Assembly: GCA_001600455.1 (NCBI GenBank)
Contig: BCKC01000001.1
Location: 7,137,418-7,201,417, forward strand
Source: Endocalyx cinctus
Lineage: Eukaryota; Ascomycota; Sordariomycetes; Amphisphaeriales; Apiosporaceae
Direction of reading: 5' to 3'
Length of the DNA stretch: 64,000 nucleotides
The notes under the pieces are model-generated. The model saw nothing but the letters and a program-made list of their open reading frames with translations, had not been told where the DNA came from and did not search any database. The position numbers and the translations under genes are program-made. Shown piece after piece: positions 1 through 10,700 of this stretch. Within the stretch, counting starts at the first letter, position 1. Each line of letters opens with the position of its first letter.

Positions 1-780
1 ATATATGCCAAGACCCCGCCTGCCCGCTTGCACGCACTGTCTCCTCGTAGCAGCAGCAATGCTACCGTGATCCTAATTGAAATCCTATCAAGTTTCAAAA
101 GATGCTCCAGATCAATATGAAAATATATGCGTATATCCTTCATTGGTCAATTCATTTTCATCATTTAGCGACACTGACCAAAGGGATTAATTCTCTACAA
201 TGTTACACTAACCTACTCTAGCTACCGTCATTGACTGTAAGGGCCTACTAACTCCGAATTGCCGAACTATCGGAATACCAAGATATATGCATCTTCATAT
301 TTTCCCATATTCAATTGGGAATTCGACTTGCGGTTGGAAATTTAAAGATTTTTTTTTTTTTTATAAAAAAAGGCTTGTTCAGTTCAACACGTGTGGAAGT
401 GATTACCAAGTTCTCGAGATGTCAGCTCCTAGAGACGGTCCCCGGAGCTGTCGACTTACGAGAGATCGATCACATTTTAATTCATGGCTTGGAAAAACAC
501 AGTTCAATCGCCTGGGATTGACTTCAGCAATATGGTATCAAGTCATGGTTGATTCAAATTCTTCAATTTTACTCATTATAAACTTTGAGAGTAACAAAAC
601 AATTGGTATCGAAGCAAATGCTGAAATGACAGTGTCCATGACCCGGTTCTTTCACGATTCACGAGAAAAGAAAGCTCGTTACGCCAAACAAACCCAATTC
701 CCCATCCCTAAAACAATGAACTAGACCAAAAATAATCTTACAGATCCCCCTTAAACACAAGAAAAAAGAAGAAAACCCAC
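1..780. other. Intergenic, 3' flank of P450 gene
   Basis: No gene is supported here. The open frames present overlap one another, have no recognisable domain and begin in AT-rich sequence with a homopolymer T run near 348-362. The right part is the 3' flank of the P450 gene that ends at 781. Confidence 0.6.
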
Positions 781-2762
781 TCAAATCTTCTTCACCATAA
801 TCCGCTTGGTCGTATCCGGCGAAAGGTTCGTCCCCCTCCTCACGTCCTCGTACCGCGACGCCGGCTCGGTCGTGATCCCGTCGGGCATGCGCAGGTCGTA
901 ATCGAGCAGGACGCGGGCGAGGATGAGCTTGATCTCGGCGGCGGCGAAGAACCGGCCGGGGCAGGCGTGGCGGCCGTACCCGAAGTGCATGAAGTCCTTG
1001 GTGACGCTGACGAACTGGTACTGCTCCTTGTTCGCGTAGTTGAGCCGGTCCGAGACCGTCCCGAGCCGGTAGTCGTAGAACCGCCGGGCGTCGAACGTCT
1101 CCGGGTTCGCGTACAGGTTCGGGTCCTGGATCGCGAGCGCGTGTGGCGTCTCGATCATGTGGCCCGCCGGGATGTGCGTCCCGTCCGTCAGGTGGATGTC
1201 CTTGGCGGCCCATCTTTGAAAGCGGACTGTTTGGGGAGAGAAAAGTTAGGCGTTGACAAACCTTTTATGAATAGGGAGGAATTAAAGGGGAGAATGGAAT
1301 GATCGAACTTACCAAGACTTCCCGGGTGTAATCTCTGCGATTCCTTCATAGCGCTGTCTAACAATTTCATATCAAACAGTGCCTTCGAACTGAGGACGCC
1401 GTCATGTTTGGCCAACACGTCCGTAATCTCCCGACGAAGTTCTGTAACAACATCCGGTCGTACCACAAGATCGTACAATCTAATAAGAAAAGAAAAAAAA
1501 AGTTAGCTAATCTCAAAATCTTTCTTATAGGGGAGAGAATCGCGATCAAAGAACTCACATCTGCGTAACGCTCTGCGTAGTAGTGTGAATAGCAGCCATA
1601 CTCAGACTGAGCTGACAGTTCGCGACCTCCTCATCGGTAACGTGCGCGGCATCCGCCTTATTCAGCATCCACTGCAGGGCATCGTCCGGCAGATCCTCCG
1701 TATCCTCGCCGGCCGTCTTCCTCCGCATGGCCTCCCGCCTCCTCGCGATCAGCGGGAGGAGGAAGTCCTTGGCGTTCTTGGTCTCCTCCCTCAAGACCCT
1801 GACCTCGGGCGCGAGCAGGCGGCCGAGCCACCGGAAACCGGTGTACCACGACTTGATGGACATGCCGGCGCCGAAGAAGGCGATGGTGTACTTGATGCTC
1901 GCCCGCAGGTACTGCGGCGATCGGCACGCCTCCGGCCCGATGAACACGTTTCCCGAGACCATGGCCACGATCCGCAGGAGGGACTCGTACACGTTTACGG
2001 ATTCCCACGAGGTCGAGCTGCCGAGCACTTCTTCTACCGATCGGGTCGCTTCTTGCGCGATTTTGGGGGATAGACGGGCTATATGTCACATAAAACGTCA
2101 ACTTTGTTGTTCCGTGAAGGCCCGTTACCGATGGTACTTACTCAAGTTCTGCGTCAAATCGCTACGGACGATGTGAGTCACGAAATTTGCCGAGTTCGCG
2201 TCGTTGTTGGAAATATGTTTTCTTTGAGTGATCTTAAATCACGGTAACCAAATTAACTCAAGACCTTTCATCCAATTCGACGCAGGGGAAAAAAGAAAGA
2301 ACTACATACCTCGTCCATAGCTTTTGACATGTTCACCACATCCTCGGGTAGTTTTCTTATTTCTTCTATGGCCTTAGAAGGCAAAACATATTTCTCTCCT
2401 ATTTATTCATCGTGACCTATTAGTTATATATTGATTTATATATGCCAAAAGAGAGAGAGAGAGGGAGAGAGTATGCCGCCCGTATTTCACAGCTAGTTCG
2501 CAATCCGTGAACACTCACCATCTAGAGTCGTCAACCTATAAGCACGATCCTTAAACATGGAGAAGCCCTTGGTATAAAGCTCGAGGCCAGAGTTCAGGAA
2601 CGCCTGTCGTCGCTTTTGGATTCCGCCCAGCTCCTTTCCGATCAAGGGGATGTCGGACGAGTCGCGGAAGAGGTAGGCGAGGTAGAAGACGCCGCCCATG
2701 ACGAGCAGCGTCGATACCGCCAACGGCACGCGGGCTGCGAGCTCTGCATGAACGCTATTCAT
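781..2762 (-). CDS. Cytochrome P450 monooxygenase (fungal, ent-kaurene-oxidase-like group)
   Basis: Six exons, complement of 781-1226, 1313-1479, 1559-2078, 2142-2232, 2310-2398 and 2519-2762, give 518 residues with continuous phase. The N-terminus carries a membrane anchor (about residues 13-31, LAVSTLLVMGGVFYLAYLF), so the enzyme should sit on the ER. The I-helix reads AAIHTTTQ (303-310), the K-helix ExxR is KESQR (E361, R364), and the heme loop FGYGRHACPGRFFA places the cysteine ligand at 459. The AIHTTTQ helix, the DLTQNLTRLSPKIA segment and the HPGSL segment after ExxR resemble the fungal group that includes ent-kaurene oxidases and many specialised-metabolism P450s. The substrate cannot be read from sequence. 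No terpene cyclase, polyketide synthase or peptide synthetase is in the window, so it is either a solitary P450 or the edge of a cluster extending left. Confidence 0.95.
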
Positions 2763-5700
2763 GGTGCTATGTATGTATAATGCGTGCTGATATTCTATGT
2801 TTTCTTTTTCTAGGTAGTGTGTAAGGTTGGAATAAAGTTGTAATAAAGGGGTAGAGGAGTAGAGGGGTAGGGGTAGAGGGGTTCAATGAGAAAAAAAAGG
2901 GATGAATAGGTAAGAGGAGTGGGAGAACAGAGGTAGTTATATATATGCTTTATTCTGATTCATATTTTCACTCGAGGCCTCTTCAAAGGAAGAGTGACGT
3001 CTTAAGTGGTGTACGATATGGATGGATGGAGAAACATTCGTACAAGTCATCCTATTAGTGGTACCCACACGAAGATCGGAGCACGGAACTACGCATACGC
3101 TGCATAAATGTGTACATCCACGGTGCCGCGCGGGCACCATTTGCGACCCGATATATCATATAACTCGTTTCATCTCCGACTATTTCTATACGTACGTATG
3201 TGGGTTATACATAGTACATGAACGATCGACTTTCATAAATTTGTGTAAATGTGTGGAGAAGCCTCTTTGATGTAATGCGGCATGCCGACATTTTAATAAC
3301 AAATTCGATAGTCGATGGCTTTTACGGAAGCCACCCCATAATTGCGCTCTTTTCTCTCTTCGGGGATAACTTCTTGGGATTAACCGACAATCTAACCATT
3401 TATGATTTCAGATTACCGCATCGAGGTAATTATTTCCAGGTTGTATGTACCGTGCAGACGCCATATACGCGATTATACGAAGAAAATGAATTATCCTAGT
3501 CTAGGAGGGAACGGAAGAGCCCACTACGGAGCTCGGGATGGAATATGTGGGGTTTAGTACATTGCAGTACCTACAGGGCTTTTACAATTCATATTCACCT
3601 CCCCCAAGCAGAGTTCGGTAGGAAGATGGAAAGAACCAACACTATACCGACACTGTCCGTCCATCCGGAGGGTGGGAAGGATGCGAATCCTCTAGGGTTA
3701 TTTCCCCGAGTCGGGGAATAAGGCTGTACCAGCGACATGTATGTTCCATGATAAGGTCAACTGTAGACGATCGAGCTTTCAAAGTCGTTATAGAAGTTTA
3801 GGTAGTAGCGTATGTGCGATGTAGGCTGTGTTCGTCTAGTATACGCGTATGCAGATGGCTTAAGCGATCAACGTAGGTTTCTTTCAACTCCCGCCTAAGC
3901 GGATACTGGTACGACTCTTGTTCTTTTCCTTGGACAGACATGTGAAATAAATTATTATTTAGAACATATTTCTCATTGCTGACTGAAATTCTTCTTGGCA
4001 TAAAACATGATAGTAAGTACGGATAACATGCAGCTTGCTTCTTGTGCCAATACTCTATCTAAGTTATACTATTTCGAGAGCAGCATAAACAACTTTGAAA
4101 CTGCAGTTTACGGGGACTTTAATGCTAAGCTTTTCCTGACAGGCTGTCAGCCTTTATGCAGAATACACATTTGATAAACAAACTAGAAACGATACCCACA
4201 CGGAGATAACCTTTGCCGAATGCACCGAATCATTAAGAAACAGAGAGCACTTTTTTGTTTTGCTGCGTCTCTAATCTCCTGTAATCTATGAATGCGTATA
4301 GTATACGCAGTTACTTGCAGGGGCTAGTAATCAAATAGCAAAGATCTGCATTGATCCGTGGATAAGTTGAGGCTTAGGGCTTACTTAAGAAGTTGTTCCC
4401 ATAAAGCGAGTGTTATCATGCGATAGATCTATAGATACTTAGCCAGCCAGCCAGCATTAATCAGGTGCTTTGAATTTTATTTGTATCCATTTCTTTTCCT
4501 CGATAATGAAAAGAGCCCCCATTCTGAAATGACGTAGCCGAACTACATAACACTTTATTCAGCCAGAGCTTACTTCGTAGAGCCGAGAATACGTTAGCAG
4601 GAGGCATAAATATTTGACTAGGGTTTGAAATGTTGAGGCATAGTTTCATGGAGTCTGAGCGTCTCGAAGATACCTCGTCTACACTTCATCGCCTCTTTCA
4701 CCTCACCGTGATACCGCGCAAAATCAAATCCTCTAATTTCTAATACCGATGCTATATCATACGGCATATTCATAGGGTTTAAGCACCGAATATTAAAATT
4801 CTATACTTGGATTGGTTCCACAGGTGATACACCATCTGATCTTTAATACTGCTCTATATAGTACGCAGTAAACCCGTATTGCCGTGCATACAAAATACTC
4901 TTAAAAATAGAGAAGCTAAGAGAAAAATAGATTCTATATCACTGCGAAGATGTTGTTCAACCTTCCAAAAAAAAAATCATTCTGAAATCTGAAAATGGCT
5001 TCGAGATTGACTTTGATATATTAGCACCCTCACTAGCACCCCAATAAATCTACAATCCTAGCTAGTACAAGTACACAATAAGGGACAAGACCCTAGCTTT
5101 ACAGGCATATTTACCCTCTATGTAATTGCCGACGGCGCAATCGGCGCCTCCCTTTTAGTGTAATTAGTGTAGATTGGGCGCAAGCCCCCTTGTTCTGGGG
5201 TGGGGGGGCAGAGGGGCTAAAGGAATAAAGGATTTTACGATCATGAATAACACTTTTTTTTTTGTTCCTCTTTTTTCCCTCTCCTATTAGATATTTATCT
5301 CAATTCATAGCAGTAATATATATAGGTATCAACATAGTTTATGTGGAAATCTAAACGATCAATCACATTTCATCTTCAAGCAATTTTCTTTCCCTCTTCC
5401 TCCCTCACAAATCTGCTGTTCTTCTCTCTAGTCCCTCTTCATTACCCAAAACTCCATCCACCCATTTGAGGGGGGAAATATCAAAAATCTCGCGAAATAG
5501 AAATATATATGTATGTATTCGGGATTCCTTGTAAATCGCACGTCTTCGCTTTTGAGCGTCTGAACATAAGATCTTGACCGGCAGAAGAAACGTTCGTAGG
5601 AAAGTAGAAGTTGTCAGAGAAACGTAGAAGTGCTTCAAAATCAAACAAGAGGTATATGTGGCGGCGAGGGAACGAAAGTGATAAAGAGAAAAAAAAAGAC

Positions 5701-6094
5701 CGCTTCAAACATAAATCGTCCAGTGTAGAAAGGGTAAACAAACAGATAAAACAAGCATAAATGACAACCTCCCTGCCGTTAAAAATTAAAACACGCGCCC
5801 GCTCCGTGTCATAAAAAATGCTTCGTCAAATAACCACCCACCCAACCAAATAATTAACCAGGCAACTTCATGGGGGGGTATTTCATCTCAACGTACTCCG
5901 TAGTCGCTTTCAAATAAGAGAAACATCCAGTCCGTTGTCTTCTATGCAATAACAAAAACAAAAAAGTCGGAAAAATTATAAGCACCCATCATACATGTAT
6001 ATCACATCACAACCTTGGTTAGGAGAGCTCGAGTCTCGTGCCCCAACTTTTGGTACTATACACGTTCACACATGCATGCACGTACATACTCATC
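2763..6094. other. Gene-free intergenic region (3.3 kb)
   Basis: This lies upstream of the P450 and downstream of the first Zn2Cys6 regulator. It is AT-rich with many short unrelated open frames, a short AGCC repeat near 4441-4453 and CT-rich tracts near 5380-5410. I see no domain, tRNA-like fold or repeat array. The part just left of 6095 is probably the regulator's 3' UTR. Confidence 0.6.
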
Positions 6095-9000
6095 TCATCC
6101 CATATTCGAATCCCCTGGATACAATCCCAACACATCGTTGGGGAAATAATCGCCGAACCAGCTAATCATCTCGTTCTGTTCGAAATGCGCCAAATGTTGT
6201 CCTATATCCGTCTCGTTGTCGTAAGTCAGTAAGTGTAGGTTCGTCGTCGTCGCTCCCGGACCCGCCATAGCCGGTCCTAGGTAGGAGTAGCCGCTGGAAG
6301 CGATTCCGCTGCCGCTCTGGGCGAAGTTGGATGGCCCGCTTTCGGATGAATAACTTCCGGAACCGGTACCGTTGCTGTTAGCATTGTTGTTGTTACCAGC
6401 GTTACTGGGCGTGGAAGCGCTGAACGTCTGGCTTTGCGTGCTAGCCGGCGAGGCACCCGTCGGATAGGTACTCGCCGTCGACTGTTGCTCGTACCCGGAG
6501 GACGAGTGTTGCGAAGAAGGCGTGTACGTCGCCGACCCGTTGGACATGGTCGAATTTTGCGACTGTAAGCCCGATATATGCATCTTGCTGTCGGGGGTAG
6601 AAGGTCCCTTGATCGATTCATCTAGCGATGATGTCATGCCATCGTATCGAACATGGGGCTTTCCTCCTCCCTGTCCTGTAGACGAACTCGAAATTCGGCG
6701 CATGTGCCCCACCGAATGCCGCAGAGCCGACGTGTTCGGTTGCGGGTAGGCCGGTGGGAACATGGCTGTCGACTCCGGTAGGCTCTGTCGTATAGGGTCG
6801 TATTTCATATTACCCGGCGGTGTAGGTGCAGAGGCGGGCATAGATGTGTTGGAGTTATGTTGCTGATGGGCCACTTGCGCTTGTTGCTGTTGATGTTGAT
6901 GATGTTGATACTGATGCGGTATCATTCCACCGCTTCCGACGGGGTTTTGGAATAGCAACGTCAGGCTTGAATTCGGAGAGTTGGTCGTCCCCGTCAACGA
7001 CCACGCCAAAGGAGGTCCATTTTCAGGCATCGGGGAAGATGGAAATTCGAAACCTTGTACGAGTCGCTGAACCGCGTTGTCTTGACGGGTTCGTTTCGTA
7101 CTTTCGTATTCTTCAGTTGTGAAGGTCTCGCAATCCGTTTGACCTAGTGATCGTTGATCAAGTACATTCAAGATATATCTTACCCCGCCCCAGTACGCAT
7201 GCATTTGCTTCAGCGCGTTGTAACATAGTGAATAGTTCTGAGTCGCCGCGGAGGCGAGCAGATGGTGCCGCGAGGACGTATTCGAATCATGATTTCCATT
7301 CTTGTAGTGCGATCTATGACCCTTAGATTGGTGCGGTGGGGACGATCCCCTCGACGTAGGCTGCGATGTATTCAGCTTGGCCTCGGTCAGGAATGCGCAC
7401 GCAGCGATATAGATCGGTTGCGAGGTGAAAGGGTTTCCAATGAAACATTTAGGGTCAAGCAGCTCGGCGAAAGCAAGTATATCAGCAATTGTCTTCGCGC
7501 TAGACATGGATAGCTCACGGCTATGCGGCTTGAGTTGATGTTTCCGGTCGACAATTCCCGCCGTCGTGAGTAGGGTGGGTTGGTGAAGCAGGATGATGAT
7601 GGCGTGGAACCATAGATGTAAGAGAATAAACGTAGTCCCCTGACCATTCTTGACGTGGGCCTGGAAGTTGTTGGCATCGAACCGCAGCCTCGGCTCCATC
7701 TTCTGGTGTAGTTTAGTGAGCTCATCCTCTAAAAGGATCAGCTTATTTAATTTATCTCTGGTGAAATCACGTGGTGTTCTGATATTGTTCAACACATCAA
7801 ACACGCGACCGCTGAGATTTATTATCTGGATGAGTGAGGCGGTCGGATCAGGCCAACAGCAAGACTTCTTACCCGACGGCTTCGGCAATTCCAGCTCGAA
7901 GTCGTCGTCTTTAAGGGTGACCGGCCTACCGGTTCCGGCGGATATGACCCGGTCCAGGAAGAAGACAGCCCAGAAGGTGTCGATACGTTCCTGCTCAATC
8001 GCTTTCTGTTCCTCTCGAGTCGGAGTCTCTTCGTCGCCGACGGTTTGGGTTTCGTCGGCGAATTCGTCGGTGGGATGTCGGTAAAACCATCGGTTGGAAT
8101 CCTTGGCACCTCTATACTTTACACCGTCCTCACGAGACAGGCCTAGGTCGATGGCCATGCGGATAGCGATCCCTAAATAAACCCAAAGCGCGCTATCCTG
8201 GTCAGCGCCGAACCCATCGTACGCCATCAGTAGGCAGGCTTGGACGGCCGCGACCGAGGGCGCCGGGAAGGTATCGACCGTGGCCGCTTTCGCACGTTGG
8301 GAATAAAAGTTGCCGTACTCTGATTTGGCGACCTTGCCGTCGTTCCACTTCTTAAAGATGGGTACATCCGAGAACCGAGCGGCGAGGGCACATATAGCGT
8401 CTACTAAGATTGGCTCGACCCTTTTTTCCTCCACCAAGGTGCGGAATTTATCACGTCGTAGAAAGGGGTAATTGCTGCCCAGGCGGAGGAAGAAAGTATC
8501 GACTAGGTTAAGGATTAAGGGATGGACGGGATTGGGATCATTAAGGTCGTAAAAGGGCATCTCTTCGATATTTCCTAACTCGTGATCGGGTTGTATAGTG
8601 CACAATAAGCCAGCGTATACGGAGCCAGCGCTAGGTGAAGTAGCAGACATAGAACTTCTCCTTCTATCTCGCACTTTTACTACCATCTGCTTAAAGCCCG
8701 GTACTATGGCGGTAGGGCCAAAGTAGCGGAAATATGGCACCCGAACGCTTTCGTTGTGATGTTGGATCGGGGAAGAGCTGGAGAGACTTCGACCGTCTTC
8801 GGTCGAGAAGGAAGGATGTCGGGGATTCGTAGGTCGTCGAGGATGATTTTCCGCACGAGGAGTAGGTTGCGACGATTGTTGGGAATGTCGGTCGTCCCAA
8901 TCCATATTTTCTGATTTCATCTGTATCGAAGGCGTGGTATATTCGGAAACGGGTTCAGATATTCGACGTGACATTGGGACGCTTTCATCGACGACTGCGC

Positions 9001-9412
9001 AAGAGGCGTCGATTGATTTCCTCCCATTTTTACGATCTCTTCTTCTCGAACGATGTCGACCGTCTTCGGATTCTTCGTCTAGGGAGTCGTCATCATCGCC
9101 GCCGCTATCAATGACGTGGGTCGTGTCAACGCCATTTATCACGCTCCGCACCACGTCGTTGGTATCTTTTTTCTTGTCGATGACACCGTCGGAGTATCCT
9201 AGGCAAGAATGACCATTCTTAGTACATGTGGAGCACGTCGGATGTTCTCCCGAGCATCTTGTCTTTCTTCTTCGACAAGTGAGACACGCGGCGTTAATCC
9301 GTCTACGTTTCGTAGGAGGTTGACCTTGATTATTAACGAATCGAATCTGTTTTGGTGTCGGTAATACCCCATCATGACCACTATTATTATGATTATTAAC
9401 GATAGTCGTCAT
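6095..9412 (-). CDS. Zn2Cys6 fungal transcription factor, 1105 aa
   Basis: A single uninterrupted frame of 1105 residues. The binuclear zinc cluster is CLTCRRRKTRCSGEHPTC followed by STCTKNGHSC, with cysteines at 43, 46, 53, 60, 63 and 70 (spacing 2-6-6-2-6), preceded by a basic KRRR stretch. The central part (about 280-750) matches the fungal-specific transcription factor regulatory domain (PF04082 type): a PFYDLNDPNPVHPLIL segment, the motif NYPFLRRDKF and a WGGVRYILNVLDQRS helix. The C-terminal third is low complexity, with a His/Gln-rich run and Ser/Thr/Asn-rich stretches. It ends in an acidic-aromatic segment (MISWFGDYFPNDVLGLYPGD) that looks like an activation domain. It is long for the family. 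The target pathway is not recognisable and I do not assign a name. Confidence 0.93.
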   Translation of the reverse strand: MTTIVNNHNNSGHDGVLPTPKQIRFVNNQGQPPTKRRRINAACLTCRRRKTRCSGEHPTCSTCTKNGHSCLGYSDGVIDKKKDTNDVVRSVINGVDTTHVIDSGGDDDDSLDEESEDGRHRSRRRDRKNGRKSIDASCAVVDESVPMSRRISEPVSEYTTPSIQMKSENMDWDDRHSQQSSQPTPRAENHPRRPTNPRHPSFSTEDGRSLSSSSPIQHHNESVRVPYFRYFGPTAIVPGFKQMVVKVRDRRRSSMSATSPSAGSVYAGLLCTIQPDHELGNIEEMPFYDLNDPNPVHPLILNLVDTFFLRLGSNYPFLRRDKFRTLVEEKRVEPILVDAICALAARFSDVPIFKKWNDGKVAKSEYGNFYSQRAKAATVDTFPAPSVAAVQACLLMAYDGFGADQDSALWVYLGIAIRMAIDLGLSREDGVKYRGAKDSNRWFYRHPTDEFADETQTVGDEETPTREEQKAIEQERIDTFWAVFFLDRVISAGTGRPVTLKDDDFELELPKPSGKKSCCWPDPTASLIQIINLSGRVFDVLNNIRTPRDFTRDKLNKLILLEDELTKLHQKMEPRLRFDANNFQAHVKNGQGTTFILLHLWFHAIIILLHQPTLLTTAGIVDRKHQLKPHSRELSMSSAKTIADILAFAELLDPKCFIGNPFTSQPIYIAACAFLTEAKLNTSQPTSRGSSPPHQSKGHRSHYKNGNHDSNTSSRHHLLASAATQNYSLCYNALKQMHAYWGGVRYILNVLDQRSLGQTDCETFTTEEYESTKRTRQDNAVQRLVQGFEFPSSPMPENGPPLAWSLTGTTNSPNSSLTLLFQNPVGSGGMIPHQYQHHQHQQQQAQVAHQQHNSNTSMPASAPTPPGNMKYDPIRQSLPESTAMFPPAYPQPNTSALRHSVGHMRRISSSSTGQGGGKPHVRYDGMTSSLDESIKGPSTPDSKMHISGLQSQNSTMSNGSATYTPSSQHSSSGYEQQSTASTYPTGASPASTQSQTFSASTPSNAGNNNNANSNGTGSGSYSSESGPSNFAQSGSGIASSGYSYLGPAMAGPGATTTNLHLLTYDNETDIGQHLAHFEQNEMISWFGDYFPNDVLGLYPGDSNMG

Positions 9413-9820
9413 CGTCCTTCTTTTTTTTTTTTTCCTCTCTTATATATTTTTTTTCTTGTCGTTGCCAGTCAAGGTTGACTACTTGTTGGCCAGGCGGGGC
9501 TGTAAAAAGCTGGAGAAGGATTAAAACTTGACAAAAACGCAAAGACCCCGTAAGCTTTATTATTTAGGTCGAGTTGGGTACTGAATATGGGGTTAGTCTA
9601 GTGAGATCTCCAGTTTATTCAGTAATCCATTCCACTTTTAGTGAGCATTAAAAGCAGAATTTCAGTGTCATGATGGGTAATAAAATTATAAGAATTATAA
9701 AATCCGGGGGCGCAGATATAATGATATAATATATATGGGGAAAAAACTCCGTAAAGTAAAGGAGTCAGCGAGTGTAAAACAAAATGAAGTACGTAGTAAA
9801 GGTACTTCTTTTGGCAATTA

Positions 9821-9831
9821 TTTCTTCTTCT

Positions 9832-9862
<31 letters not shown>
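9821..9862. repeat. (TTC)n microsatellite
   Basis: A run of TTC/CTT triplets followed by CT-rich sequence, about 400 nt upstream of the start of the 1105-residue regulator. It would translate as poly-serine in one frame, but no gene is supported there. CT-rich tracts are common in fungal promoters and leaders. Confidence 0.9.
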
Positions 9863-10680
9863 TATCTTTCTCTCTCTCTCTTCTATTTCTTCTTGAATAT
9901 GTTATGGTTGTAGTTGTAGTTATAGTGATTGTTTGTATTTCTTGTAAGAGGATACTTGAACATTGGCATCAATAATTAAAAACACCAAAACTTCATTCAG
10001 TATATGGTCACATTCAGAATTCCAAGAGAGAAAGAGAGGCAGAGGGAAGGAATATTCTTCGGCACCATAGCGGAGCTTATCCGCTATCCTGGGAATCAGG
10101 GCTCTATTCTCGAACAAAGCATACGAACCAACAATTCGAAAAAATGAAATGCAGTATTGCGTAAAAAATATTATCATGATACCTAGATAATAATATTAAT
10201 AAAAAGAAAATAAAACGAATTATTCCGTTTCTGCCCTATAAAACTCGGTTCATCCTATGTAATTTAGCCACAGTGGGAAGTTCCATACCTAAAGGGACCA
10301 AATGGAGGAGGGGAAGGGGTACTAAAGGGACCTATAAAACTCAATAACTTAGGACTTTTAGTGTATGTAACATGCAGTAACCTAGTAATTTATAGGCCTT
10401 CTAATTGGTGTGGTTGTAAACCGTTGCAGGGTAAGCCTGGATGAGTTGTTTCTGTTTCTGATTCTTTGGTACGCTACAGTGACCCTACCAGCCTACTCGA
10501 GTACCTAACCTACTATATTCAACCCCCCTTTGTGGGGAAGAAGCAGCTGACAGGCCATTGCTGACCATCGCAGATGAGTAAGAAACCTATTCTTTTTCTT
10601 TAGGGGGGACGGGAATCTATGGAGAAAGATCTAGACAGCCAGCACACCTTGATCAAATTACTGTAATTATAAACTTCCTT

Positions 10681-10700
10681 AATATATATATATATATATA
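10681..10700. repeat. (AT)n microsatellite
   Basis: Alternating A/T dinucleotides inside an AT-rich intergenic stretch, with no associated gene. Confidence 0.9.

Noticed and set aside
659..2101. Long frames on both strands overlapping the P450 gene
   Set aside because: Shadows created by the GC-rich codons of the P450 exons. Only the minus-strand spliced frame carries P450 motifs.
9784..9975. 63-codon frame with poly-serine
   Set aside because: It is the translation of a (TTC)n microsatellite and CT-rich tract, with no conserved sequence.
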